From assembly GCF_035917415.1 (NCBI RefSeq), contig NZ_CP109073.1, positions 3,766,501 to 3,830,500 of the forward strand: 64,000 nucleotides of DNA, read 5' to 3'. The DNA comes from Streptomyces sp. NBC_01803 (lineage in GTDB: Bacteria > Actinomycetota > Actinomycetes > Streptomycetales > Streptomycetaceae). The notes beneath the pieces were generated by a model, which made no database searches, was not told the origin of the DNA, and worked only from the letters and a program-made list of their open reading frames with translations. The position numbers and the translations under genes were made by a program. Of the stretch, positions 51,283 through 59,379 are shown one piece after another (within the stretch, counting starts at the first letter, position 1; each line of letters opens with the position of its first letter).

Positions 51283-52515
51283 TCAGAGGCGGTGCGCCGA
51301 CCCGGCCGGGGTGGCGCCCCGGGTGTCGAGCAGGAGCTGCGCCTTGGCCGCCAGGCCCTGGAGGTCGTAGGTGGCGTGGTGCTGGAGCAGCAGTGTCAGG
51401 TCCGCGGCGGCGGCAGCCTCGTAGAGCGAGTCGGCGCGGTGGACCGGGCGGCCCTCCACACGCCACTCGGTCACGAAGGGGTCGTGAAAGGTGAGGTGCG
51501 CGCCCAGGGCCAGCAGCCGGGAGGCGATCTCGCGGGCCGGGGCGCCCTCCTGGTCGGCCAGGTCGGGCCGGTAGGTCACGCCCAGCAGCAGGACGCGGGC
51601 GCCGCGCGCGGACTTGCCGTGCTCGTTCAGCAGGGCGGCGGCCCGCTGGGTGACGTAGCGCGGCATCCGTTCGTTGACGTCGCGCGCGAGCTGGACGATC
51701 CGGAGCCGGCCGCCCGGGTCGACGGGGACGCCGTGGCCGCCCACGCCCGGGCCGGGGCGGAAGGCGTGGAAGCCGAACGGCTTGGTCTCCGCGCAGCGGA
51801 CCACGTCCCAGATGTCGATGCCGAGTTCGTGGCAGAGCACGGCCATCTCGTTGACCAGGGCGATGTTGACGTGCCGGAAGTTGGTCTCCAGGACCTTGAC
51901 CGCCTCGGCCTCCAGCACGCCCTTGGCGCGCACCACCTTGTCGGTCAGCCGCCCGTAGAACGCGGCGGCGGCCTCGGTGCAGGCGGGGGTCAGGCCGCCG
52001 ATGACGCGCGGCGTGCCCGTGTAGCCGAACGTTCGGCTGCCCGGGTCGAGGCGGCCCGGCGCGCAGGCGAGGTGGAAGTCCTGGCCGGCCCGCAGGCCCG
52101 AGCCGCGTTCCAGCGCGGGGCGCAGCACGTCCCGCGTGGTGCCGGGCGGCACGGCGGACTCCAGGATGACGAGGGTGCGCGGGCGGAGCCGGGGCGCCAG
52201 CGCGGTGGCCGCCTCGCGCACGCCGCTCACGTCGGGGGCGCGGCCGGCGCCGGACGGGGTCGGCGCGCAGATCAGGGCGGTGCGGACCCGGCCGAGCACG
52301 GCGGGGTCGCTGGTGGCCCGGAAGCCACCGGAGAGCATGCGGCGCAACTCGGCGGCGGACAGCGAGCCGTCGGCGGGCGGGCGGCCCGCGTTGAGCTCGG
52401 CGGCGGTCGCGGGGTCGGAGGTGAAGCCGACGGTGCCGATGCCGACGGCGGTGGCGGCCTGGGCGGCGGGCAGCCCCAACTGCCCCAGGCCGAGAATGGC
52501 GAGATCAGCGGGCAT
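51283..52515 (-). CDS. UDP-glucose/ManNAc dehydrogenase family protein lacking catalytic Cys and Glu
   Basis: 410 residues. Three-domain nucleotide-sugar dehydrogenase: Rossmann site LAILGLGQLGLPAAQAA, LVILESAVPPGTT, the helix EAEAVKVLETNFRHVNIALVNE with the conserved Lys, and the C-terminal VLLLGVTYRPDLADQEGAPAREI. However the active-site loop is GPGVGGHGVPVDP, with Gly262 where the family has Cys, and the CAPGRLDPG segment has Gly154 where SPER-type motifs have Glu. These are the two residues that perform the second oxidation, so four-electron oxidation to a uronate is not expected. Convergent with guaB3; no sugar-nucleotide genes nearby. Confidence 0.85.
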   Translation of the reverse strand: MPADLAILGLGQLGLPAAQAATAVGIGTVGFTSDPATAAELNAGRPPADGSLSAAELRRMLSGGFRATSDPAVLGRVRTALICAPTPSGAGRAPDVSGVREAATALAPRLRPRTLVILESAVPPGTTRDVLRPALERGSGLRAGQDFHLACAPGRLDPGSRTFGYTGTPRVIGGLTPACTEAAAAFYGRLTDKVVRAKGVLEAEAVKVLETNFRHVNIALVNEMAVLCHELGIDIWDVVRCAETKPFGFHAFRPGPGVGGHGVPVDPGGRLRIVQLARDVNERMPRYVTQRAAALLNEHGKSARGARVLLLGVTYRPDLADQEGAPAREIASRLLALGAHLTFHDPFVTEWRVEGRPVHRADSLYEAAAAADLTLLLQHHATYDLQGLAAKAQLLLDTRGATPAGSAHRL

Positions 52516-52563
52516 GCGCGATACCGCTCCCTTCTCCCCCGTGCGGTCTGCTTAGGGGCATAT

Positions 52564-52641
52564 ATGACAGATGTTCGCCGATTGACCCCCGAGGCGGACC
52601 GATGGCGCGCCAAAGCGGCTGAAATGGGGGAGCATCGGTAA
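52564..52641 (+). CDS. Possible 25-residue micro-ORF upstream of glpD
   Basis: MTDVRRLTPEADRWRAKAAE followed by MGEHR and TAA. AGGGG lies five bases before the ATG, a decent ribosome binding site, in the otherwise gene-free 215-bp gap between divergent genes. It would be charged and helical. It may be a leader peptide or chance; nothing else supports it. Confidence 0.25.
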   Translation: MTDVRRLTPEADRWRAKAAEMGEHR

Positions 52642-52730
52642 CGAGGCGCGGGTCGCGGTGCGCGACGACGAGGCGCTCGCCGGGCCGTGGGCGGGGTGTC
52701 ACGGGCGGAGCAGCGAATGAGGAGGCGCAC

Positions 52731-54437
52731 GTGAGGACAGCCGAACTGGGGCCGGTGCGGCGGGCCGAGGCACTCGCCCGGATGGCGGAGCGGGAGCTCG
52801 ACGTACTGGTGGTCGGCGGCGGTGTGGTCGGGGCGGGCATCGCGCTCGACTCCGTGACCCGGGGTCTGGCCACCGGATTGGTCGAGGCCAGGGACTGGGC
52901 GGCGGGGACGTCGAGCCGGTCGAGCAAGCTGATCCACGGCGGGCTGCGCTATCTGGAGATGCTCGACTTCGGGCTGGTCAGGGAGGCGTTGAAGGAGCGG
53001 GGACTGCTGCTGGAGCGGCTCGCGCCGCACCTCGTCAAGCCCGTGCCGTTCCTGTACCCGCTCCAGCACCGCGGCTGGGAGCGGCTGTACGCGGGCAGCG
53101 GCGTCGCGCTGTACGACGCCATGGCGTTCTCCTCGGGGCACGGCCGGGGGCTGCCGCGCCACCGGCATCTGTCGCGGCGAAACGCGCGGCGGATCGCGCC
53201 GTGCCTGAAGAAGGAGGCGCTGGTCGGCGCGTTGCAGTACTACGACGCGCAGGTGGACGACGCCCGCTTCGTGGCCACCCTGGTGCGGACCGCCGCCGGG
53301 TACGGGGCGCACGTCGCCAACCGGGCCCGGGTCACCGAGTTCCTGCGCGAGGGCGAACGGGTGGTCGGCGTACGGGTGATGGACCTGGAGGAGAACGGCG
53401 CGTACGAGATCCGGGCCCGGCAGGTCGTCAACGCGACCGGCGTGTGGACGGACGACACGCAGGCGATGATCGCCGAGCGCGGCCAGTTCCACGTCCGGGC
53501 CTCCAAGGGCATCCACCTGGTGGTGCCCAAGGACCGCATCCACTCCTCGACCGGCCTGATCTTGCGCACCCGGACCAGCGTGCTCTTCGTCATCCCCTGG
53601 GGCCGGCACTGGATCGTGGGCACCACGGACACCGCGTGGGACCTGGACAAGGCACATCCGGCGGCGTCCAGCGCGGACATCGACTACCTGCTCGAACACG
53701 TCAACTCCGTGCTGGCCGTGCCCCTTACCCGCGATGACGTGGAGGGCGTCTACGCGGGGCTGCGCCCGCTGCTCGCCGGGGAGTCGGACGCCACGAGCAC
53801 ACTGTCGCGCGAGCACACCGTGGCGCATCCGGTGCCCGGCCTGGTGGTGATCGCGGGCGGCAAGTACACCACCTATCGGGTCATGGCCAAGGACGCGGTG
53901 GACGCGGCGGTACACGGCCTGGACCAGCGGGTCGCGGCGTGCTGCACCGAGGAGGTGCTCCTCGCCGGGGCCGAGGGGTATCACGCGCTGTGGAACGCCA
54001 GGGCCCGCCTCGCCGCCCGGGCGGGCCTGCACGAGGCGCGGGTCGAGCATCTGCTCAACCGCTACGGCTCCCTGACGGAGGAGCTGCTGGAGCTGATCGC
54101 CGCCGACCCCAAGCTCGGCGAGCCGCTGCCGGCCGCCGACGACTATCTCAAGGCCGAGATCGTCTACGCCTGTTCGCACGAGGGGGCCCGCCATCTGGAG
54201 GACGTGCTGACCCGCCGGACCCGCATCTCCATCGAGACGTTCGACCGGGGTACGCGCAGCGCCCGCGAGTGCGCCCGGCTGATGGCGGGCGTCCTCGGCT
54301 GGACGGACGATCAGATCGAGCGTGAGATCGAGCACTACGAGAAGCGCGTCGAGGCGGAGCGCGAATCCCAGCTGCAGCCCGATGACCAGACCGCCGACGC
54401 CGCCAGGCTGGGCGCGCCCGACACCGTCCCGCTCTGA
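52731..54437 (+). CDS. glpD: Aerobic glycerol-3-phosphate dehydrogenase
   Basis: 568 residues from GTG 52731 with GAGGAGG upstream. Membrane-associated flavoenzyme that oxidises glycerol-3-P to dihydroxyacetone-P and feeds the quinone pool. FAD site LDVLVVGGGVVGAGIALD near residues 23-40; SSRSSKLIHGGLRYLE, VVNATGVWTDD, GIHLVVPKDRI, GTTDTAWDLD and GGKYTTYRVMAKDAVD are family blocks. The C-terminal cap extends to an acidic tail. No glpF or glpK lies beside it. Confidence 0.95.
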   Translation: MRTAELGPVRRAEALARMAERELDVLVVGGGVVGAGIALDSVTRGLATGLVEARDWAAGTSSRSSKLIHGGLRYLEMLDFGLVREALKERGLLLERLAPHLVKPVPFLYPLQHRGWERLYAGSGVALYDAMAFSSGHGRGLPRHRHLSRRNARRIAPCLKKEALVGALQYYDAQVDDARFVATLVRTAAGYGAHVANRARVTEFLREGERVVGVRVMDLEENGAYEIRARQVVNATGVWTDDTQAMIAERGQFHVRASKGIHLVVPKDRIHSSTGLILRTRTSVLFVIPWGRHWIVGTTDTAWDLDKAHPAASSADIDYLLEHVNSVLAVPLTRDDVEGVYAGLRPLLAGESDATSTLSREHTVAHPVPGLVVIAGGKYTTYRVMAKDAVDAAVHGLDQRVAACCTEEVLLAGAEGYHALWNARARLAARAGLHEARVEHLLNRYGSLTEELLELIAADPKLGEPLPAADDYLKAEIVYACSHEGARHLEDVLTRRTRISIETFDRGTRSARECARLMAGVLGWTDDQIEREIEHYEKRVEAERESQLQPDDQTADAARLGAPDTVPL

Positions 54438-54522
54438 TTCGCGTCGGCCGTCGTGCGGCCCACCCCCCGGCTGTCGGCGGAATGGGTGACAATGGCCGGG
54501 GAAGCCGGAGGGGACGCGACGC

Positions 54523-56460
54523 ATGGGCCAAGACAACGGGGACATCGAGCCGCGGGACGCCACGCCCGAAGCGGTGCCGGACGACGAGGGTGCGGACGGC
54601 CGCGCCGCGGGCGGGACGCCGGATGCCGGGAGCGAGGGCACCAAGGGCCGCCTGCTGAACGGGCGGTACCGCCTGGGCGTGGTCGTCGGGCGCGGTGGCA
54701 TGGGCACGGTCTGGCGGGCCAGGGACGAAGTCCTGGCCAGGTCCGTGGCGGTGAAGGAGCTTCGGCTGCCGCCGGGTGTCGACGACGGTGAGCGCAAGCG
54801 CATGATCACGCGCACCCTGCGCGAGGCCAAGGCCATCGCGACCATCCGCAGCCAGGGCGTCGTCACCATCTACGACGTGGTGGACGAGGGTGCGCGGCCC
54901 TGGATCGTGATGGAGCTGATCGAGGGCCGCTCGCTGGCCGACATCATCCGCGGCGAGGGGCCGATGCGGCCGGAGCGCGCCGCGTCGATAGGGCTCGCCA
55001 TTCTGAAGGTGCTGCGCGCCACGCACGCCGCCGGGGTGCTGCACCGCGACGTCAAGCCGTCCAACGTGCTCATCGCCGACGAGGACGGCCGTGTCGTCCT
55101 CACCGACTTCGGCATCGCCAAGGTCGAGGGCGACCCGTCGATCACCTCCACCGGCATGCTGGTCGGCGCGCCCTCCTACATCTCGCCCGAGCGGGCCCGT
55201 GGCGGGGCCCCCGGCCCGCCCGCCGACATGTGGTCGCTGGGCGCCCTGCTGTACTGCTGCGTCGAGGGTCGCCCGCCCTACGACGAGGGCGGCGCGATCG
55301 CCACCCTGGCCGCCGTCATGTACGACCCGGTGCCGCCGCCGCGCCGGGCCGGCCCACTCACCGAGGTCATCACCGGGCTGCTGGTCAAGGACCCGGCCGG
55401 GCGGCTGGACGAGAAGCACACCCGCGAGCTGCTCGACCGGGCGCTGGCCGGGACCCCGGCCGCCGAGCCCGCCGACCGGACCGTGGTGGTCGGCATGCGC
55501 GCGCCCCGCGAGCCGGCGGCCGACCCGAGCCCTACCCCCGCCGAGCCGGTGGCGGCCCTGCCCGCGACCGCGGCGCCCGAGCCGCCCCCGCCGCTGCCGC
55601 CCGTCGCGGAGCCCGCGACCACCGGCCCGGTCGCGCCCCCGCCGGACGGCGTCAGACGCAGGCGCCTGATGCTCATCGCCGGCGTCGTGGCCGTGCTGCT
55701 CGCGCTGCTCGGCGCCGCGCTGGCCTCCGGACTGGGGGACGAGGACGGCGGCGGCACCGACGCCCAGACGCAGGGCGGGTCCGGCGAGGAGGACACCGAC
55801 GAGCGGTCCGGCGAGGACCAGCAGGGCGCCGGGGAGTCGCCGCAGGACCCCGCCGAGGATCCGGGCGGCGAGGAGACGCAGAACCCCACCGGGACCGAGA
55901 CGGGGAACGAGGACCCCGGGGACGACGGGTCGGACGCCGACGGGGACGGCCCGCGCGGCACCGAGCCGGAGACCGATCCGGACGTCTCGTTGCCCGGGAC
56001 CCCCGCCGGGTACGCGCGGATCTCCGACAGCCGCTTCCACTTCCGCGTCTCGCTGCCCAGGGGCTGGGAGCGTACCGGCATCGCCGGGGCCGACTCCGGT
56101 GGTATCTACAGCGCGGCGGACGGCGGACCGCCCAAGGTCCAGATCGACTTCAACTCCAGCCCCGGCGACGACGCCGAGGCCGCCTGGCGCTCCCTGGAGC
56201 CCTCGACGGCGCGCAACAGCGACGACTACGAGCTGATCGGCATCGATTCGGTGGAGTGGCGGGGCTATCCGACCGTCGCCGACTGGGAGTTCGAGCGCGC
56301 TGAGGACGGGGTGCGCGTCCGGGTGCTGAACAGGGGATTCCGGGTGGACGACACCCACGGCTACGCCATCATGGTCACCTGTCCCGTGGACGAATGGGAC
56401 GACAGCACCTGTACCACGCTCCGTGAGACCGCTTTCGAGACGTTCGAACCCTGGGACTGA
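54523..56460 (+). CDS. Membrane Ser/Thr protein kinase with extracellular sensor domain
   Basis: 645 residues. After a 45-residue acidic N-terminus the kinase domain runs about 48-315: GRGGMG at 56-61, catalytic Lys78 in VAVKEL, HRDVKPSN at 174-181, DFG at 195-197, SPE at 221-223 with Thr/Ser-rich activation loop (SITSTGM). A Pro-rich linker leads to one membrane helix (about 382-404), an Asp/Glu/Gly-rich stalk and an extracellular domain of about 135 residues (from GYARISDSRFHFRVSLPRGW to FEPWD). The kinase looks active. The next gene encodes a paralogue with a matching outer domain but a dead kinase fold. Confidence 0.93.
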   Translation: MGQDNGDIEPRDATPEAVPDDEGADGRAAGGTPDAGSEGTKGRLLNGRYRLGVVVGRGGMGTVWRARDEVLARSVAVKELRLPPGVDDGERKRMITRTLREAKAIATIRSQGVVTIYDVVDEGARPWIVMELIEGRSLADIIRGEGPMRPERAASIGLAILKVLRATHAAGVLHRDVKPSNVLIADEDGRVVLTDFGIAKVEGDPSITSTGMLVGAPSYISPERARGGAPGPPADMWSLGALLYCCVEGRPPYDEGGAIATLAAVMYDPVPPPRRAGPLTEVITGLLVKDPAGRLDEKHTRELLDRALAGTPAAEPADRTVVVGMRAPREPAADPSPTPAEPVAALPATAAPEPPPPLPPVAEPATTGPVAPPPDGVRRRRLMLIAGVVAVLLALLGAALASGLGDEDGGGTDAQTQGGSGEEDTDERSGEDQQGAGESPQDPAEDPGGEETQNPTGTETGNEDPGDDGSDADGDGPRGTEPETDPDVSLPGTPAGYARISDSRFHFRVSLPRGWERTGIAGADSGGIYSAADGGPPKVQIDFNSSPGDDAEAAWRSLEPSTARNSDDYELIGIDSVEWRGYPTVADWEFERAEDGVRVRVLNRGFRVDDTHGYAIMVTCPVDEWDDSTCTTLRETAFETFEPWD

Positions 56461-56559
56461 GCATTATCAAGAGTTGACGGACCGTAGCCGTCTTCTGCCC
56501 GTGGCGCGTATCGTGAGGGACCGTGCCCGGTGGGGGTTCGCACGCGGTGGGGAGGCATC

Positions 56560-59292
56560 GTGGACACTTACGCGGGTCGGCTGCTGGCCGACCGCTATCG
56601 GCTGCCGAGGACTCCCTCCGAGGAGTTCGAGCTCATCGAGTCGCGGGCCTTCGACACGGCGAGCGGGCAGGAAGTCCTGGTGCGCCAGGTGCCGCTGCCC
56701 GAGATCGTGGACGCGGAGACGCTCGACGGCGACGGCCGCAGGGCGCGTCCGGCGATGGGCCGCGGCTACAGCGACCGCGCCACGCGCACGCCGGAGGACC
56801 CGGTGGTGCGGCGCGCGGTCGAGGCCGCCGCCGCGGCGGCGCGGCTTCCCGACCATCCCCGGCTCGACCAGGTCTTCGACGTGTTCGTGCAGGGCGACGG
56901 CCTGTGGATCGTCAGTGAGCTGGTGCCGGGCAGGCCGCTGGCCGCCGTGCTGGCCGAGGAGCGGCTCGGTCCGTACCGGGCGGCCGAGGTGGCGGCGGAT
57001 CTTCTCGCGGCCCTGCGGATAGTCCACGCGCATGGCTGGACCCACCGGAACCTGACCGTTCGCACGGTCATGATCTGCGAGGACGGCCGCGCCATGCTGA
57101 CCGGCCTGGCGGTCGGGGCGGCGGAGGAAGTGCTGTGCGGGTACGACCCGCTGCCGCCGCCGGCTGGTGTTCCCGACACGTTCGCCGCCGTGCCGCACCA
57201 GGAACCGCGGGGCGGACGGGAGCAGTTGCCCCCCGGCCAGGGCGCGTCCGCGCGCCTGGAGAACGGCGCGCCGCGGCAGACCCCCGCGCTGCCCGGACCG
57301 CCGGCGTACGGTCCCGGCGGTCCCGGCGAGGGCCACGACGACGTCGCCGCCCAGGTGCGCGAGCTGGGCGGCACGCCGCCCGGCTTCACACCGCGGCCCC
57401 GCCCGCACGGCGGCGCCGTGCCCGACGCCTACAAGCGCTGGGAGACCACCGCCGAGGTGCGGCGGCTGGAGGAGGAAGGCCACGACGCGCTCCCGCCCCC
57501 CGTCGGCGGCGCGGCCGATCTCGTGGCCCGGGTGCGGCAGCAGGGCGGCGTCCCGCAGGAGCCGGGCCCGCGCGGCGGTGCCGGGCCCGACCAGGGCGCG
57601 GACCCGCACGGCGAGGAGCCCGGCGCTCCGCCCCGGGGCGGGCACGATGCGCTGCCCTCCTCCTGGGACTTCGAGGGCGGCTCCGGCGGCTCCGACCAGA
57701 GCGGGCGGGCGGCCCTGGCCGCCGCCCGGGGACCCGACGAGGACCCGCCGACCACGGCCGCCGAGCGCGCGGCGCGCAGCGGCGCCATCGCGGCGTACCG
57801 GGCGGGCACGCAGGCCGGCGCGGCACACCGTTCGGGCGCGGTGAGCCCGACCGAGCTGCCCGGGACGGTGCGGCCGAGCCACCCCGTGCGCACGGGCTGG
57901 GAGGGCGCGTCGGCTCGTCCGGGCCCGCCCCCGGCCACCGGCCAGGCCCAGGCCCCGGCGCAGCCGCGCCGCGCGGACCCGGGCGAGCCGCGCCCGCCGC
58001 GCGCGCCGGGCGCGGGCGGTCCGGCGGCGGGAAGCCGTTACCGGGGCCCGGGCACCGCGCGGGCCGCCGAGCGCGCCCGGCAGGCGCGCATCACCACCGT
58101 GGGCGCCGTCACCGAGCGCTGGGCGCCGGAGCAGGCGGGCCCGGTGTACGAGCACTGGCGGCTGGCTCCGCCGGTCGGCCCGCCCGCCGACTTCTGGGCT
58201 CTCGGCGCGCTGCTCTTCCGCGTCGTGCAGGGCTACCCGCCCTACCCGGAGGAGAACGCGGCCGAGCTGACCCAGGCCGTCTGCGCCGAGCAGCCCGCGT
58301 TCGCGGAGGACTGCGGGGCACTGCGGCCGGTCATCGAGTCCCTGCTGCGGCAGGACCCGACCGAGCGGCCGAGCGCCGAGGAGCTGCGCGGCTGGCTGCG
58401 TTCCCTGCTGCGCGCCGCGCCCGAGCCGGAGGCCGGCCGCCACACGGTCACCGCGCCGCCCGCCCTGGAGCCGGGCCGGCCGGCCGACCCGCGGCGGCTG
58501 CCGGTCGTGCGGCTCCGCGGCGAGCTGGTCGGCCCGCGCCGTCGCCCGCGCCCGCGCGGCCCGGGCGGTCCGCGTCGGCTGGGGGGCATCCTGTTGACGC
58601 TGGTGTTGTTCGGGCTGGCCGGGACCGTCGCCTATGTGCTGGCTTTCATGTCCGGGGACGACACGCCGCGCCGCGGCGCGGGCGGGCCGCCGGCCTCGGA
58701 GGAGCCGACGGACCCGGCCGAGCCGGAGACCCCGCCGGATGACGAGCCGACCGATCCCACCTCCGAGCCGGAGTCCGACCCGGAGGAGAGCGAGGACCCG
58801 ACCAACACCTCGCCGGCCGAGGACGGTCAGGAGCCCGCCGCGCCGCCGGACGGCTACGAGACACGCGAGGACCCCGAGGGGTTCGCGCTCACGGTGCCCG
58901 AGGGATGGCGGCGGCAGGGCATGAACGGTGACGGTCAGGTCGTCTATGGCGAGGGCGGCATCGAGATCGTGGTCGTGTCGGGGCGGGACCGCGCCCAGCA
59001 GTACGGCGACGACCCGATGCGCTATCAGCTCACCCGGCAGCCGGAGCTGGCGGACTACCGGAACTATCAGTTCGGCACGGTCAGCGGACTGACCACCACC
59101 GCGGTGGGCAACGCGACCATGGTCGAGGGCGTCTTCGGCTGGCAGGACGGCGGCGACCGGGTGGCTTACAACCAAGTGGTGCTGCTGGACGACGCTTATC
59201 ACATTGTGATGGTCCGCGGTCCGGCCGATCAGCAGGACCGGATCAACGCCATTTACGACGTCACGGCGGGGAGCTACCGCATCACGGGCTGA
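56560..59292 (+). CDS. Membrane pseudokinase with split kinase-like domain
   Basis: 910 residues from GTG 56560 (MDTYAGRLLADRYRLPRTPS); GTG 56530 adds ten residues. The N-lobe has VLVRQV where the ATP-binding Lys should be (Arg42). The catalytic loop reads THRNLTVRTVM, Asn164 replacing the HRD Asp, and DFG is replaced by LTGLAVG. After residue about 195 some 320 residues of Gly/Pro/Arg-rich sequence follow, with short repeats AAQVRELGG and VARVRQQGG; the kinase fold resumes at WAPEQ (522-524 as APE) and PPADFWALGALLFRVVQGYPP. A membrane helix is at about 674-697. The outer domain, GYETREDPEGFALTVPEGWR onward, resembles that of the upstream kinase. Likely a regulatory partner rather than an enzyme. 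Confidence 0.85.
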   Translation: MDTYAGRLLADRYRLPRTPSEEFELIESRAFDTASGQEVLVRQVPLPEIVDAETLDGDGRRARPAMGRGYSDRATRTPEDPVVRRAVEAAAAAARLPDHPRLDQVFDVFVQGDGLWIVSELVPGRPLAAVLAEERLGPYRAAEVAADLLAALRIVHAHGWTHRNLTVRTVMICEDGRAMLTGLAVGAAEEVLCGYDPLPPPAGVPDTFAAVPHQEPRGGREQLPPGQGASARLENGAPRQTPALPGPPAYGPGGPGEGHDDVAAQVRELGGTPPGFTPRPRPHGGAVPDAYKRWETTAEVRRLEEEGHDALPPPVGGAADLVARVRQQGGVPQEPGPRGGAGPDQGADPHGEEPGAPPRGGHDALPSSWDFEGGSGGSDQSGRAALAAARGPDEDPPTTAAERAARSGAIAAYRAGTQAGAAHRSGAVSPTELPGTVRPSHPVRTGWEGASARPGPPPATGQAQAPAQPRRADPGEPRPPRAPGAGGPAAGSRYRGPGTARAAERARQARITTVGAVTERWAPEQAGPVYEHWRLAPPVGPPADFWALGALLFRVVQGYPPYPEENAAELTQAVCAEQPAFAEDCGALRPVIESLLRQDPTERPSAEELRGWLRSLLRAAPEPEAGRHTVTAPPALEPGRPADPRRLPVVRLRGELVGPRRRPRPRGPGGPRRLGGILLTLVLFGLAGTVAYVLAFMSGDDTPRRGAGGPPASEEPTDPAEPETPPDDEPTDPTSEPESDPEESEDPTNTSPAEDGQEPAAPPDGYETREDPEGFALTVPEGWRRQGMNGDGQVVYGEGGIEIVVVSGRDRAQQYGDDPMRYQLTRQPELADYRNYQFGTVSGLTTTAVGNATMVEGVFGWQDGGDRVAYNQVVLLDDAYHIVMVRGPADQQDRINAIYDVTAGSYRITG

Positions 59293-59332
59293 TCGGAGCG
59301 ACGCTGCCAGTGATCGCTGGCGAAAAATTTTG

Positions 59333-59346
59333 TTACCAATGGGTAG
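59333..59346 (+). promoter_or_regulatory. Candidate operator upstream of the aldehyde dehydrogenase operon
   Basis: TTACC-AAT-GGGTAG is an imperfect palindrome (TACC/GGTA arms), in a short AT-rich patch (AAAAATTTTGTTACC) 34 bases before the start at 59380. Such TTACC-type sites are used by some TetR-family repressors of lipid and steroid genes, but no regulator gene is adjacent. Confidence 0.35.
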
Positions 59347-59379
59347 TCAACGCTGGGCGCTCAGTCGTAATCTCCGCCT

